In this document: positions 55,837-64,000 of the stretch, in pieces
Position numbering within the stretch: position 1 is the first letter of the stretch
Layout: each line of letters starts with the position of its first letter
Assembly (NCBI GenBank): GCA_038363925.1
Contig: JAQQWL010000015.1
Location: 124,001 to 188,000 of the forward strand
Reading direction: 5' to 3'
Source: Apiospora phragmitis
Taxonomy: Eukaryota > Ascomycota > Sordariomycetes > Amphisphaeriales > Apiosporaceae
Length of the DNA: 64,000 bases
The notes under the pieces: model-generated
Seen by the model: only the letters and a program-made list of their open reading frames with translations
Told to the model about the DNA's origin: nothing
The model's database searches: none
Program-made: the position numbers and the translations under genes

Positions 55837-57011
55837 CTATACATCATACAAATGCCAATACTTGGACGGCCACCCGTTCTGGCCGGTTCCTTCTTCCGGC
55901 CACTTTGCGGGCAGCTCGCCAAAGTTGAAGAAGTAGCGGCCCTTGCAGCCGTGCTCTTCGCACCGGAGGTCGCACAGGCCGAACTTGGCGCAGAAGCAGG
56001 TGCCCGCGTTGGGGCAGTCGACGGCGGGCTGGCCCAGGATCTGGTGCCACGAGTACTCCATGACGCGGCCGCTGAACTCGTCGGTCAGCTCCGTCGACCA
56101 CAGCCACTGCCGGTAAAACTTGTAGTCCTCGAGGGTGCGGTTGCGGATGCGCTCGCGCGTCGCGGCGAACTGGGCGCCGCAGTGCACGCCCACCGACTCC
56201 GGGATGGGCTGCCCGGGGAATAGCTGCGTGTAGGCCTTGGCGTAGGCCGCCTCCGTCTTGAGCCGCTGGTCCGCCGCCGGGTCGTCCCAGCGCGCCGCCG
56301 CGTCCAGGTTCGGCTTCATCTCGAGCGGGCAGCCTAGGAGCCAGGAACAGCGCAGCGTCGAGAACCCGTGGCTCAGGACGTAGGGGATCCTAAACCTCTG
56401 CAGGACAGGGACGCCATCTGAGGAGTCGAAAACAATGCGCACGGTGAGTAAATGTGTCGATGATCATCCCCGGGTACATGCGGGGTTGGGAAGGGGAGAG
56501 ACTCACCATACAAGGGATCCTCATTATGCCATTGGTATCGGCGTCCGTGGATGAAAAAGACCACGTCGGGCAGCTTATAGTAATTATCAATTATGTATCT
56601 GCAAATAGGATCTTAGCTCACGAACTGTCCAGAGCCTCAAGAAACCGGGGTCAACCAATACGTTAAGTATACTGTGCTCTCATGTCCGATGTTATGCTTC
56701 ACGGTCAGTGGAGCGTAGGGATCATCGGCAACATAGATATGAGCAGGGTAATGAGGGAAATTGTCGGTGATCCATGACGTGTTTTCGGCCTTTACCGACG
56801 AGACGACAAGCTCGACGCGGGCATTGGTTTGTTCCTGGTCTTGCTGCGCCGTCGTGGAAGCGGCAAAAGGGTTCTTGTGAGCCAAGGCGGTGGAGAGGTG
56901 CTGCCGGGTCAAACGGGTGGCAGGGAGGTAGAGCCAAGAGATGAGGAAGAGCGATAGAAGACATGCGGATAACGCCAGTCGACGATAGGATATGGGACCG
57001 GAGCTATACAT
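55837..57011 (-). CDS. DUF3431 type II membrane protein
   Basis: Three exons: 57011-56662, 56598-56507 and 56417-55837 (introns 63 and 89 nt). The 340-residue product has one N-terminal membrane segment (LALSACLLSLFLISWLYLP, about residues 11-29), a short stem, and the DUF3431 domain: VSSVKAENTSWI, FPHYPAHIYVADDP, VYLTYIIDNYYKLPDVVFFI then HGRRYQWHN, and RFRIPYVLSHGFSTLRCSW. Cysteines cluster near the C-terminus (CPNAGTCFCAKFGLCDLRC). The family is widespread in fungi and resembles glycosyltransferase-like secretory-pathway proteins, but no activity is established as far as I know. The frame is intact. It lies beside the P450 in the same orientation, which may mean nothing more than proximity. 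Confidence 0.88.
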
Positions 57012-58036
57012 GGCGTGTAGTTACTGGCAAAGGCTCGAAACCATGATCAACGACACAAGAAAATAATTATGGAGGAAAGGGCAGAGCAGGAACAAGGATC
57101 AAAGGGGTACAGGTTTTCGGCTAGAGAGACCTTTATGAATATCTTTGGCTCTTATAACAGCAGGTATACTGCTTTTCTTCTCCTGTGTTGCTTTTCTTTT
57201 TTTACTTGTTCCGTCTCTGGCTGGCAAGTCGTGGAAATTTGACAGGTTGCTACAGTTTTGACGTACAAAGCTTGAGTTAGAAACCAAATTATGAATGGAG
57301 AACATGACGCGCCATCATCTCATGACAGTGCATGCGTCCCAGCAGGGAGGGCCGCCTTCAGGCCTGGCAAGGGGGATCGCCAGGGGTTGCAGAATTGGCT
57401 ATTGGGCCAATCATGGCCTCGGGCCAAAAGCTGAGCTCGAAACATGGACAGGCCTTCCAGCGCATGCAGGCAGGGGGAAGGCCCGGAAGGGGGGCCCCTA
57501 ACGACGCCAACGACAGAACAGACTAGCCTGTATGCAGCATAAAAAGTAACCCTTCGAACTTTTCAACCTGGCCCCAACCGTCAACGTCTGGAGTTGATCT
57601 GATCTTTCCTGGTCCGACCCGCCGACTTTGGCCCCTCCCCCCAGCTTGGAGTGTGCAATTGGGAAACGTCTTTTCGGCTTGTCGGATCTGCAACGCAGAC
57701 GATGCAGTTCAAAGTGTTTGCATGCCGTTTCAAAGTCGCCAGAGATAGCCCCCGCCGCTCTGTATCGCATGGACCCTCGGGGGCCTCATTATCTTATGAT
57801 AAATATTTCATCTTCACTCACGGTTTTCTTGACTCTCGGTGAAGTGGGTGAAGCAGAGGTCTTCGGGCAGAACGCAACATGTTGTCTCAGGGAACTTCCT
57901 GCACGTAAGCTGTTGGGCGACCTGAGTTGCACCGATTCTAGCCTAGGTTAATGACCGTTGCACCGGCATTTTATTTCCAACACCGAGCACCTTCCCATGC
58001 ATACACATCCGTACCAGAGAACAGGGTCATCCCGCA
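57012..58036. other. 1 kb spacer, no gene seen
   Basis: Probable promoter of the DUF3431 gene at left and 3' flank of the PQ-loop gene at right. No coding pattern. Confidence 0.45.
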
Positions 58037-59137
58037 CTACAACAGCCTAATCCGGCCAAACCGCCTGCTAAATAGGTGGTTCCAGTCGTACAGGAGACAT
58101 AGTTGGAACAGAACCAGATAGCCGAGACCCGCCACCAAATACATGACATCGACGCTGACACATCCGTAAACATAGAAGAAAAGCGCTAGGAACTTCCCGA
58201 AGGTCAGAGGTCGCTCTCTGCGGAACATGAAGTTCCCGCGCGTTCTATAGAACTGCGACACGGACAGGAAAATCAGCGCCACGGATTGCATGGCAATCGA
58301 CGTGATGCTGAGGGACCCACGGGTGCCCAGGCGACCGACCGTCTTCATCTGCTTGATGAACTGGAACACCACCAGGAATGCATCAGCTACGCACAGGAGC
58401 GTGATCCATATACTCCATAGTACGCTAAAAGCGGTGGATTGACGAGGCTGCTCCGGAGACGAAGGCAGCGCGCCCACGAGAAGAAAGGCCAACGAAATGG
58501 GCAGAGCGACGGCAGCATATGCCCCGAGTATGAGTCGCATCCGAGTGGACGTCAATTTGTGCGCATGCGCCTCTTCTGGGAGCCAGTCCGACATTCTACG
58601 GGCCCGGGCTTCGTTCGGATTCGGGGCCGTGACGAGAGGCACAGTCCGATAGCGGATATAAACCACGAGGCTTGGCACTCGCTGTTAGTATATTGGATGC
58701 ACCAAATGCCATATAAGGATGGAGGGAGTTCCCTACAGTATGACTGAACAGAGCCATTGTACGATTACCTCGACAAAGCCCAAAAGTGCCGAGTAGCCTT
58801 CCCAACCCCATAGTTGATGGCTCGCTACGCAGTTGAAAGCAGGAAAGGAGACGCTATGGCTGAGCCGGAGGGCTAGTGTGGTCGTGGAGAAGAGGCCATG
58901 GTTGAGGACGTAGTAAGGCGATATGCCCTTAGTGCCGGCCCGCTTGATGCCAACGAACTGTGGCACGTACGCCGCGATAACTAACACCCATAGTAGCCTG
59001 GATTTGTGATGAGCAATCCGGAGTTGGCACCGGGGAAGGACAGAGGTTGAAGCTTACGTGCCAAAGACGGTGCGCCTGGTGGATTGATACTGTGACGGAT
59101 CCTCGCAGAGGGGTGATGTCATCAGAATGTCACCCAT
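58037..59137 (-). CDS. PQ-loop repeat multi-pass membrane protein
   Basis: Three exons: 59137-59058, 58997-58769 and 58681-58037 (introns 60 and 87 nt), 317 residues. The first PQ-loop is clear: AAYVPQFVGIKRAGTKGISP, followed by YYVLNH. The rest has about five further hydrophobic helices, including GAYAAVALPISLAFLLVGAL and GYLVLFQLCLLYDW. The second loop shows FQFIKQMKTVGRLGTRGSLS, where the expected Pro-Gln is Phe-Gln. PQ-loop proteins (cystinosin, Ypq and SWEET-like groups) move amino acids or other small molecules across vacuolar or other membranes; this protein belongs to a fungal group with no assigned substrate. The frame is intact, and the start ATG opens directly into a short hydrophilic N-terminus before the first helix. 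Confidence 0.82.
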
Positions 59138-59963
59138 TCTCGCTGTCGCATTACGGACTCCTGAGCGTAACAATAGTATCGTTTAGTGTTAGGAGCCTTT
59201 AGGGACGCAGGATCTCAGGGCAGAGTTGGATATCAGCGCGTAGGGTTGACATGATTCAGAGAAAGATGTTGAAGCCTGAGCGAGGCAGACCAAACAGCTA
59301 CCGGATAAGAAAGCAGGTACTCCGTACATAACGGCCTCCAAATTAGTGTGAGGTACGTATGTAAGGTTAGGGTGTATGTAAGCAGCAAGCATGCGCCAAA
59401 CAAGGCACCCGCCAACGACTCCGCAGTCAGTCCTAGCGCTGGCGTAAGGACACGTCAAATGTTCTAGACCCGAGTCTCAGGCACCACAGCTGATTGGGAT
59501 GGTCGGCATATTCATCGACGGCTGGTCAAGCAACCTGTCATTGATATATTGGTTCGAAACTTGCTGAGTGTGTGTTATATCAATCTATTGGGGTTAATAT
59601 AGGAGACGTTTACTCATATACAACACAACAGCCACTGTTGCTTCCCATCCCCAAGCAGCAGGCCAGCTTCAATTCAAGTAGAACTCAAAAGGGATTGATG
59701 ATAAGAAGCGATGATCCTTGGAACTATTATCAATATGGCTGTCTGCTTGTATGTAGTAGTACCCGACTTGAAGAAATATGCAAATCAAATGTATGCATGT
59801 AGGATATGCTGAGGTGTTTCTTGCTACAAAAAGGGAGCGCCCCCATTTGCCCCTCTTCGCACCCCCACTAGCACAAGGCAGCCCGACGTCACCCGTTGAC
59901 TACCCCTCGCTTCGGTCCTGACTAGTGAATACTTGCTCCAAAGCACGACTCTCAATCAACACC
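59138..59963. promoter_or_regulatory. Divergent promoter region, PQ-loop / MAT2B-like
   Basis: An 826-base spacer between two divergent starts. It should hold both promoters. No gene is seen. Confidence 0.45.
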
Positions 59964-61129
59964 ATGTCATCGGAAACCAGTAGGACTGCCATCGTAACTG
60001 GTGCTACCGGGCTGCTCGGTCGGCAGGTGACCAGAGCCTTTGAACGCGCCAAATGGAATGTGAAGGGTACCGGCTTCTCCAGAGCCGACGGTGTTGACGT
60101 TCTGAAGGTCGACCTCGCCAATGCCGCCGAGGTCGAGAAAATTCTGGATAGCGTGAAGTGAGCACCACGTCCCCATTCGCCATAGATTCGCCTTTGTCGC
60201 GTATATACTGACCCATGCGACCTATCAAAACAGGCCCCAGGCCGTAGTCCATTGTACGCTAATATCCGCCTGCTATATTCACCCTGACCACTTGAACCCC
60301 GTTGCTGACATACGTTATAGGCGCCGCCAACCGCTTTCCTGACAAGTGTGATAATGATCCAGAGGGAACGCGTGCCCTCAACGTTGCAGCCACCAAGTCG
60401 CTTGCAGGTCTCTGTGCTGCGCGCAACATTTTCCTCATCTACATCTCCACCGATTATGTCTTTCCCGGCAAACCTGGGGATGCGCCGTACGAGGCAGACG
60501 CCAAACCTCAGCCCACAAACTTGTATGGCCAGACCAAGCTGGACGGTGAACACGCAACTCTGGAGGAGTACGAGGCCGCTGGAAAGTCGGGCTTGGGAGT
60601 CGTCCTGAGGGTGCCCGTCCTATATGGCGACGCTGAGACCCCTGCCGAGAGTGCCGTGAACGTTTTGATGGACGTGGTATGGAAGGCTCAGGAGGAGGGC
60701 GCCAAGACCAAGATGGACCATTGGGCATTGCGCTATCCCACAAACACCGAGGACGTGGGACGAGTCTGTCAAGGTAAGTTTGGAGATGGTTGTTGGCTCC
60801 GTCGATGGTCTTCTAATTGACGATATGCTGCAGATATTGCTGTGAAGTACCTTGAGACCCAAGATCGATCTTCCATGCCCAAGATCCTGCAGTTCTCTTC
60901 CGAGGACAAGCTCACCAAGTATGAGATCTGCAAGGTCTTTGGCGACATCATGGGTCTCTCCATCGCGAGGATTGAGCCGAACACGGAGGGCAACGACCCC
61001 AACGCAGCCGTACAGCGACCGTATGACTGCCACTTGAGCGCGAAAGCTCTGAAGGACCTTGGCATCAGTGTCATAACTCAAGACTTCATTGGCTGGTGGA
61101 GGTGGTCTGTAAGAGCCTTCAGAAAGTGA
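59964..61129 (+). CDS. MAT2B-like NAD(P)-binding protein (RmlD-type SDR)
   Basis: Four exons: 59964-60157, 60234-60253 (only 20 bases), 60321-60773 and 60834-61129, giving 320 residues. An extended short-chain dehydrogenase fold is seen: the dinucleotide motif TGATGLLGRQ at residues 12-20, DLANAAEV, VVHCAANRFPDKCDNDPE, ISTDYVFPG with the family's serine/threonine, and the YxxxK pair in LYGQTKLDGE. This pattern fits the group containing dTDP-4-dehydrorhamnose reductase and the regulatory beta subunit of methionine adenosyltransferase (MAT2B); the HCAA-RFPD segment is closest to MAT2B. It may therefore regulate S-adenosylmethionine synthesis, though a true reductase is possible. Cytosolic, no targeting signal. 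Reading frame intact throughout. Confidence 0.88.
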
Positions 61130-61626
61130 GTTGTCTATGCTTAATAGGCTACGGGATGTTCTTTTGGAATATACTCATGGGGTGTGCTATCTCATCTATC
61201 ATCGTTATGCATCAAGAATGCCATGGCCGCTCAAGTCTCGGTTGAAAGTATGGACATGCCATAAGAGTCAACAAATATCGGCATAGTCGAATTTAGCAGT
61301 GGTTCAAAGCTCGTGATGACTTTCAGCAACGACTGCTTGCGTTTCCCCTCTGATTCTAACTGTGGTGGCGTAGACGGAGATGCTATCTTGGGAACAGACT
61401 TTGGCACTGCTATGGAAATGAGGAAACCCAGATCACTCAGATTTGGCTCTAAGAGACAAAATATTCCAACGCTTCTTGAACTGATGTCGTTTCTTCGATA
61501 ACCTCGACATAAGATGCTTCCACTGAGGTATTCAGCATTGCCACCATTTGCTTACCCCCGCCACCTTGAGCTGGCTGGTATTGGAAACCCCTGAATACAA
61601 AATGCGTAAAAAGTCGGTATCGAAGA
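61130..61626. other. Spacer, no gene seen
   Basis: The 3' flank of the MAT2B-like gene and upstream region of the next gene. Open frames here have no features. Confidence 0.45.
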
Positions 61627-62313
61627 ATGGCCTGGAGGTAAGTACCATGATGCATTTTCGAAATACCAAGTACTCGCGCAGAGCTCGGTTCACTATAACG
61701 GTCAAGAAGCCCCGAGTACTGACTCAAATGAATATACAGGCTTGTTGGGTTACGCCCATATGACAAAGGGTTCGACGACCCCGAACCAATATTCGTCGGC
61801 TTCGATATCGAAGCCCCACGTGGGGAGCGCGTCAAAGCCAGGACGACCCCGGATTATCAGCCACAGATTGTAGAGGTTGGGCTGGCGATTCTAGACTCTC
61901 GGGACTTCGCGTACCATATGAGCTCGATGCCAGAAAAGCTGATCCGCATCCACAGCTACCAAGTCCACGGCGCAGGTGGCGGCGATGATTGCAATGATTC
62001 CATATGCATACCTGAAGTCGCAACCACCGTCCGTAACGTCATAGAGACCGTTGACGATAAGTTTGGCGATGGCAGGTTGCGCAACATTGTTATAGTTGGC
62101 CACTCGCCGCAAGGAGATCTAAGTATGCTAGAAAACCTAGGACTCAATCTCGACAATAGCGCGATGAAATATCTGGTTTTGGACACGCACAAGCTGGCCA
62201 ATAAAGTACTCCGGAAGTCGGATGACTGGAGTCTGAAGGGGGTCATGAAGCAGTTGGGATGCTCGTACGATGCAAAATCGTTCCACAAAGCACACAATGA
62301 TGAGAGTCAGTGA
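61627..62313 (+). CDS. Short DEDD exonuclease-like (Gfd2/YDR514C-type) protein
   Basis: Two exons: 61627-61637 (ATGGCCTGGAG, good start context) and 61740-62313, separated by a 102-nt intron with a GTAAGT donor; 194 residues. The body matches the RNase H-fold domain of Gfd2/YDR514C-type fungal proteins: DDPEPIFVGFDIEA (first acidic pair D-x-E), QIVEVGLAILDSRDF, VIVGHSPQGDLSMLENLG (second acid), LDTHKLAN, and FHKAHNDE near the end (third motif). All the acidic positions of a DEDD 3'-5' exonuclease appear present. The protein ends right after the last motif, where relatives usually carry a further helix, so a spliced extra exon or a truncation is possible; a GTCAGT donor at 62306 and an acceptor at about 62364 would add only eight residues. 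Role unknown. Confidence 0.68.
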
Positions 62314-62625
62314 TGCGAACTCATGACGTCGGCGAAAGATCTCATCCGGCACTAATCAAACAGACCCCGGATATATCGGCACAGTTTGATACATTGTCTC
62401 AAAGAGCGATACCTCGTGAGTATGCCAGAAGACCTTCGGACGGAACTCTTTTGCGGCTAGATGGCCGGCGGAAAGTATGATACATGGATGAACGGAAAAG
62501 ACGGCAAAGGAGTACGAGTAGGCGTCAGCGTGGGTTGAAATGAATGCACGCTATATGCTCATGTCGATGAAAAGGCTATTCGAAAACTCAAAACGCTATA
62601 TGCAAGTATCTAGCTAGACGCAATG
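62314..62625. other. Convergent 3' region
   Basis: Short spacer between two converging genes; 3' untranslated regions expected. No gene is seen. Confidence 0.5.
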
Positions 62626-63931
62626 TCACCATGATTTCCTCGATGCTGATCGAAGGTCGTCCACGTTCAGCATATCGACGCCATCGGTCGCCAGGGCGTG
62701 CCACACGCTGTTGCGCAGGCCAATGGGCCATGCGGGTAAGTCCCAGTAACGCACCGCCAAGCCTCTCCTATGAGCGCCTTTGACATGACCTCGGATAGTC
62801 CGCAGTTGCTCTTTGGTAAGACCGGCCCACACGCGGCCCACTGCGGCGCCAAAGCTCACGCTCGCGTAGTGCGAGTTGGTGCTGTTGTAGGTGGTGGGTG
62901 TGGTGACCGGCTCGTTCGAGTCCGGGTCTTCCCACATCTTGTCCAGCGGGGCGTCGAAGAAGGCGTCGCGGTACGTGGTGTTGGCGGTGATGAGGTCGAA
63001 CGGGGTGTTGCCCGTACCGACCACGGTGACCTGGCCCTTGTGCACCGTCCCGTTCTCGACGTACGTCAGCCAGCCTCGGGACCTCAGCGGCTCGAGCTGC
63101 TTTAAGACCTCCGGCCAGGTCTTGGCGCCGTCCGTCTTGACGTCGACCAGGAGCGTCAGTGACTGTTCCGGGTCGACATCGAAGACGCCGCGGCTAGTCT
63201 CGTTGATGCTGCTGGTGAATTGCGTCTGCGGATTGGCGCGTTCCAAGAGATCGACCAAGGGGTTGATGTATAGCGACTGGAAGGTCCGCGCCTCCGTCAG
63301 GGAGGCCCGGTTGTGGCCGACGTACAAGGTGGAATTGCCGTCGTACAGCCAAACGTCGGCCTCGACGCCTATGCAACCCGCGTGAAGGGCCGAGAAGAGG
63401 GGCACCTTCCTCCAATAGTCGTTGTGCGAATGGCAATGTATCGGCTGCACGTCCCGGAGAAAATCAGTGGGATACCATGCTAAGCCTTCTGTGCCCGTGT
63501 CAGGCTTGCCCCAGTTCGCGAAGATCTGGTCGGGGTCGTCTTCAAGACCCCATAAGCTTCGCGATATCATCAATGCTAGATCAACCATCGCGACTATTCC
63601 TCTGTAGCGCTCACTATATCAGCGTAGTTCTGTGCCGACGAGGGGCACGAAAACGAGGTCAAACTTACAGTATCGTTAAGGACCATATAGACCCGCACAT
63701 GAAGTATGCCATGGCTCGCCCTTTCCTCCGCTTCGGCACAAGCCGCCTACTTTCGGAACCCGTCGAGTGTTCTTCATCAAAAGATGCCGTCGAAGACCCC
63801 GTGACGCTTTCACTATCGGACCTAGACCGGGTTCGCGTATACATAGGTCTCCTTCTGTCCATCATACTCAGGAACTCGGCCAGGGTCCGCTTCTCCTTCG
63901 CAGACACACTCGTCGGCGGGTGGTCAGCCAT
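62626..63931 (-). CDS. AIM6-like protein with PLC-type phosphodiesterase fold
   Basis: Two exons: 63931-63669 and 63601-62626 (67-nt intron with GTAAGT donor), 412 residues. The N-terminus is hydrophilic (Arg/Ser/Thr-rich, about 1-80) and is followed by one membrane segment that the splice joins (CGSIWSLTILGIVAMVDLAL). The lumenal or extracellular part begins with the family's HSHNDYWRKVPLFSAL, then GCIGVEADVWLYDG and LYVGHN, and includes TLLVDVKTDG; these His, Asp and Glu positions match the active-site layout of PLC-like/GDPD-related phosphodiesterases. Yeast Aim6 (altered inheritance of mitochondria) is the named relative; its activity is not known to me. The frame is intact, and the C-terminus shows DGVDMLNVDDL, typical of the barrel's last strand. 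Confidence 0.87.
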
Positions 63932-64000
63932 GTTGTCGGTGGTGATTTTGCTGGCTATAATAAACGATTTGAGGTATGCAAAGGATAGGAATGTTGCGAA
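63932..64000. other. Window edge upstream of the AIM6-like gene
   Basis: Start of the AIM6-like promoter or leader; too short to interpret. Confidence 0.4.

Noticed and set aside
50965..63931. A secondary-metabolite gene cluster
   Set aside because: Only one P450 is present; there is no polyketide, peptide or terpene synthase, no cluster regulator and no exporter.

Overview
This window is nuclear DNA of a filamentous ascomycete (Pezizomycotina, most likely a Sordariomycete). The support is direct: introns are short (51-146 nt in most cases), with GTANGT-like donors and CTAAC-like branch points; there is a HET-domain gene, a PTR2-type peptide transporter, a membrane-anchored P450 and a DUF3431 protein; and the Hat2, Xrn1, KDM5 and Nrp1 homologues have fungal architectures. 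I found no bacterial, viral or intact transposon genes.

Layout, left to right: a KDM5-type histone H3K4 demethylase (569-6374, minus); a 3.5 kb stretch without recognisable genes; a Cys-rich single-pass surface protein (9880-10915, minus); a class I alpha-mannosidase (12001-13992, plus); a nucleoside hydrolase (14768-15794, minus) divergent from the DNA primase large subunit (16638-18202, plus); an NTF2/SnoaL-like protein (18401-19195, minus); a gene-poor 3 kb stretch carrying a relic of the next gene's 5' end; a PTR2 oligopeptide transporter (22372-24759, plus); a disordered conserved protein (25168-26802, minus); a Pmp3 proteolipid (29164-29591, minus); a 4.4 kb gap; an Nrp1-like RNA-binding protein (34049-36230, plus); a 1210-residue F-box-like protein (37891-41523, minus); an intron-containing tRNA-Thr(AGU) (minus); Hat2 (43598-45028, minus) divergent from Xrn1 (45992-50514, plus); a HET protein (50965-53304, plus) tail-to-tail with a cytochrome P450 (53422-55412, minus); a DUF3431 protein (55837-57011, minus); a PQ-loop membrane protein (58037-59137, minus); a MAT2B-like NAD(P)-binding protein (59964-61129, plus); a short DEDD exonuclease-like protein (61627-62313, plus); and an AIM6-like phosphodiesterase-fold protein (62626-63931, minus).

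The genes do not form one pathway. Most are housekeeping: chromatin (KDM5, Hat2), replication (primase), RNA turnover (Xrn1, Nrp1-like), glycan processing, and nucleoside, peptide and S-adenosylmethionine metabolism. The most accessory-looking stretch is HET - P450 - DUF3431 (about 51-57 kb), but it lacks a backbone synthase or regulator that would make it a biosynthetic cluster.

The strongest unexpected signal is technical or mutational. Eight genes can be read as full-length family members only if one base is added or removed, mostly in short homopolymers (thirteen sites in total), and the P450 has an in-frame TAA. In every gene I reassembled, the exon lengths sum to a multiple of three once these sites are corrected. 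Homopolymer miscounting in the assembly is the simplest explanation, though real decay of single genes is not excluded. I did not find a convincing undescribed biological system. The best leads are the duplicated PTR2 5' segment with codon-like substitutions, the Nrp1-type protein with an apparently dead exonuclease fold, and the disordered conserved protein at 25-27 kb.
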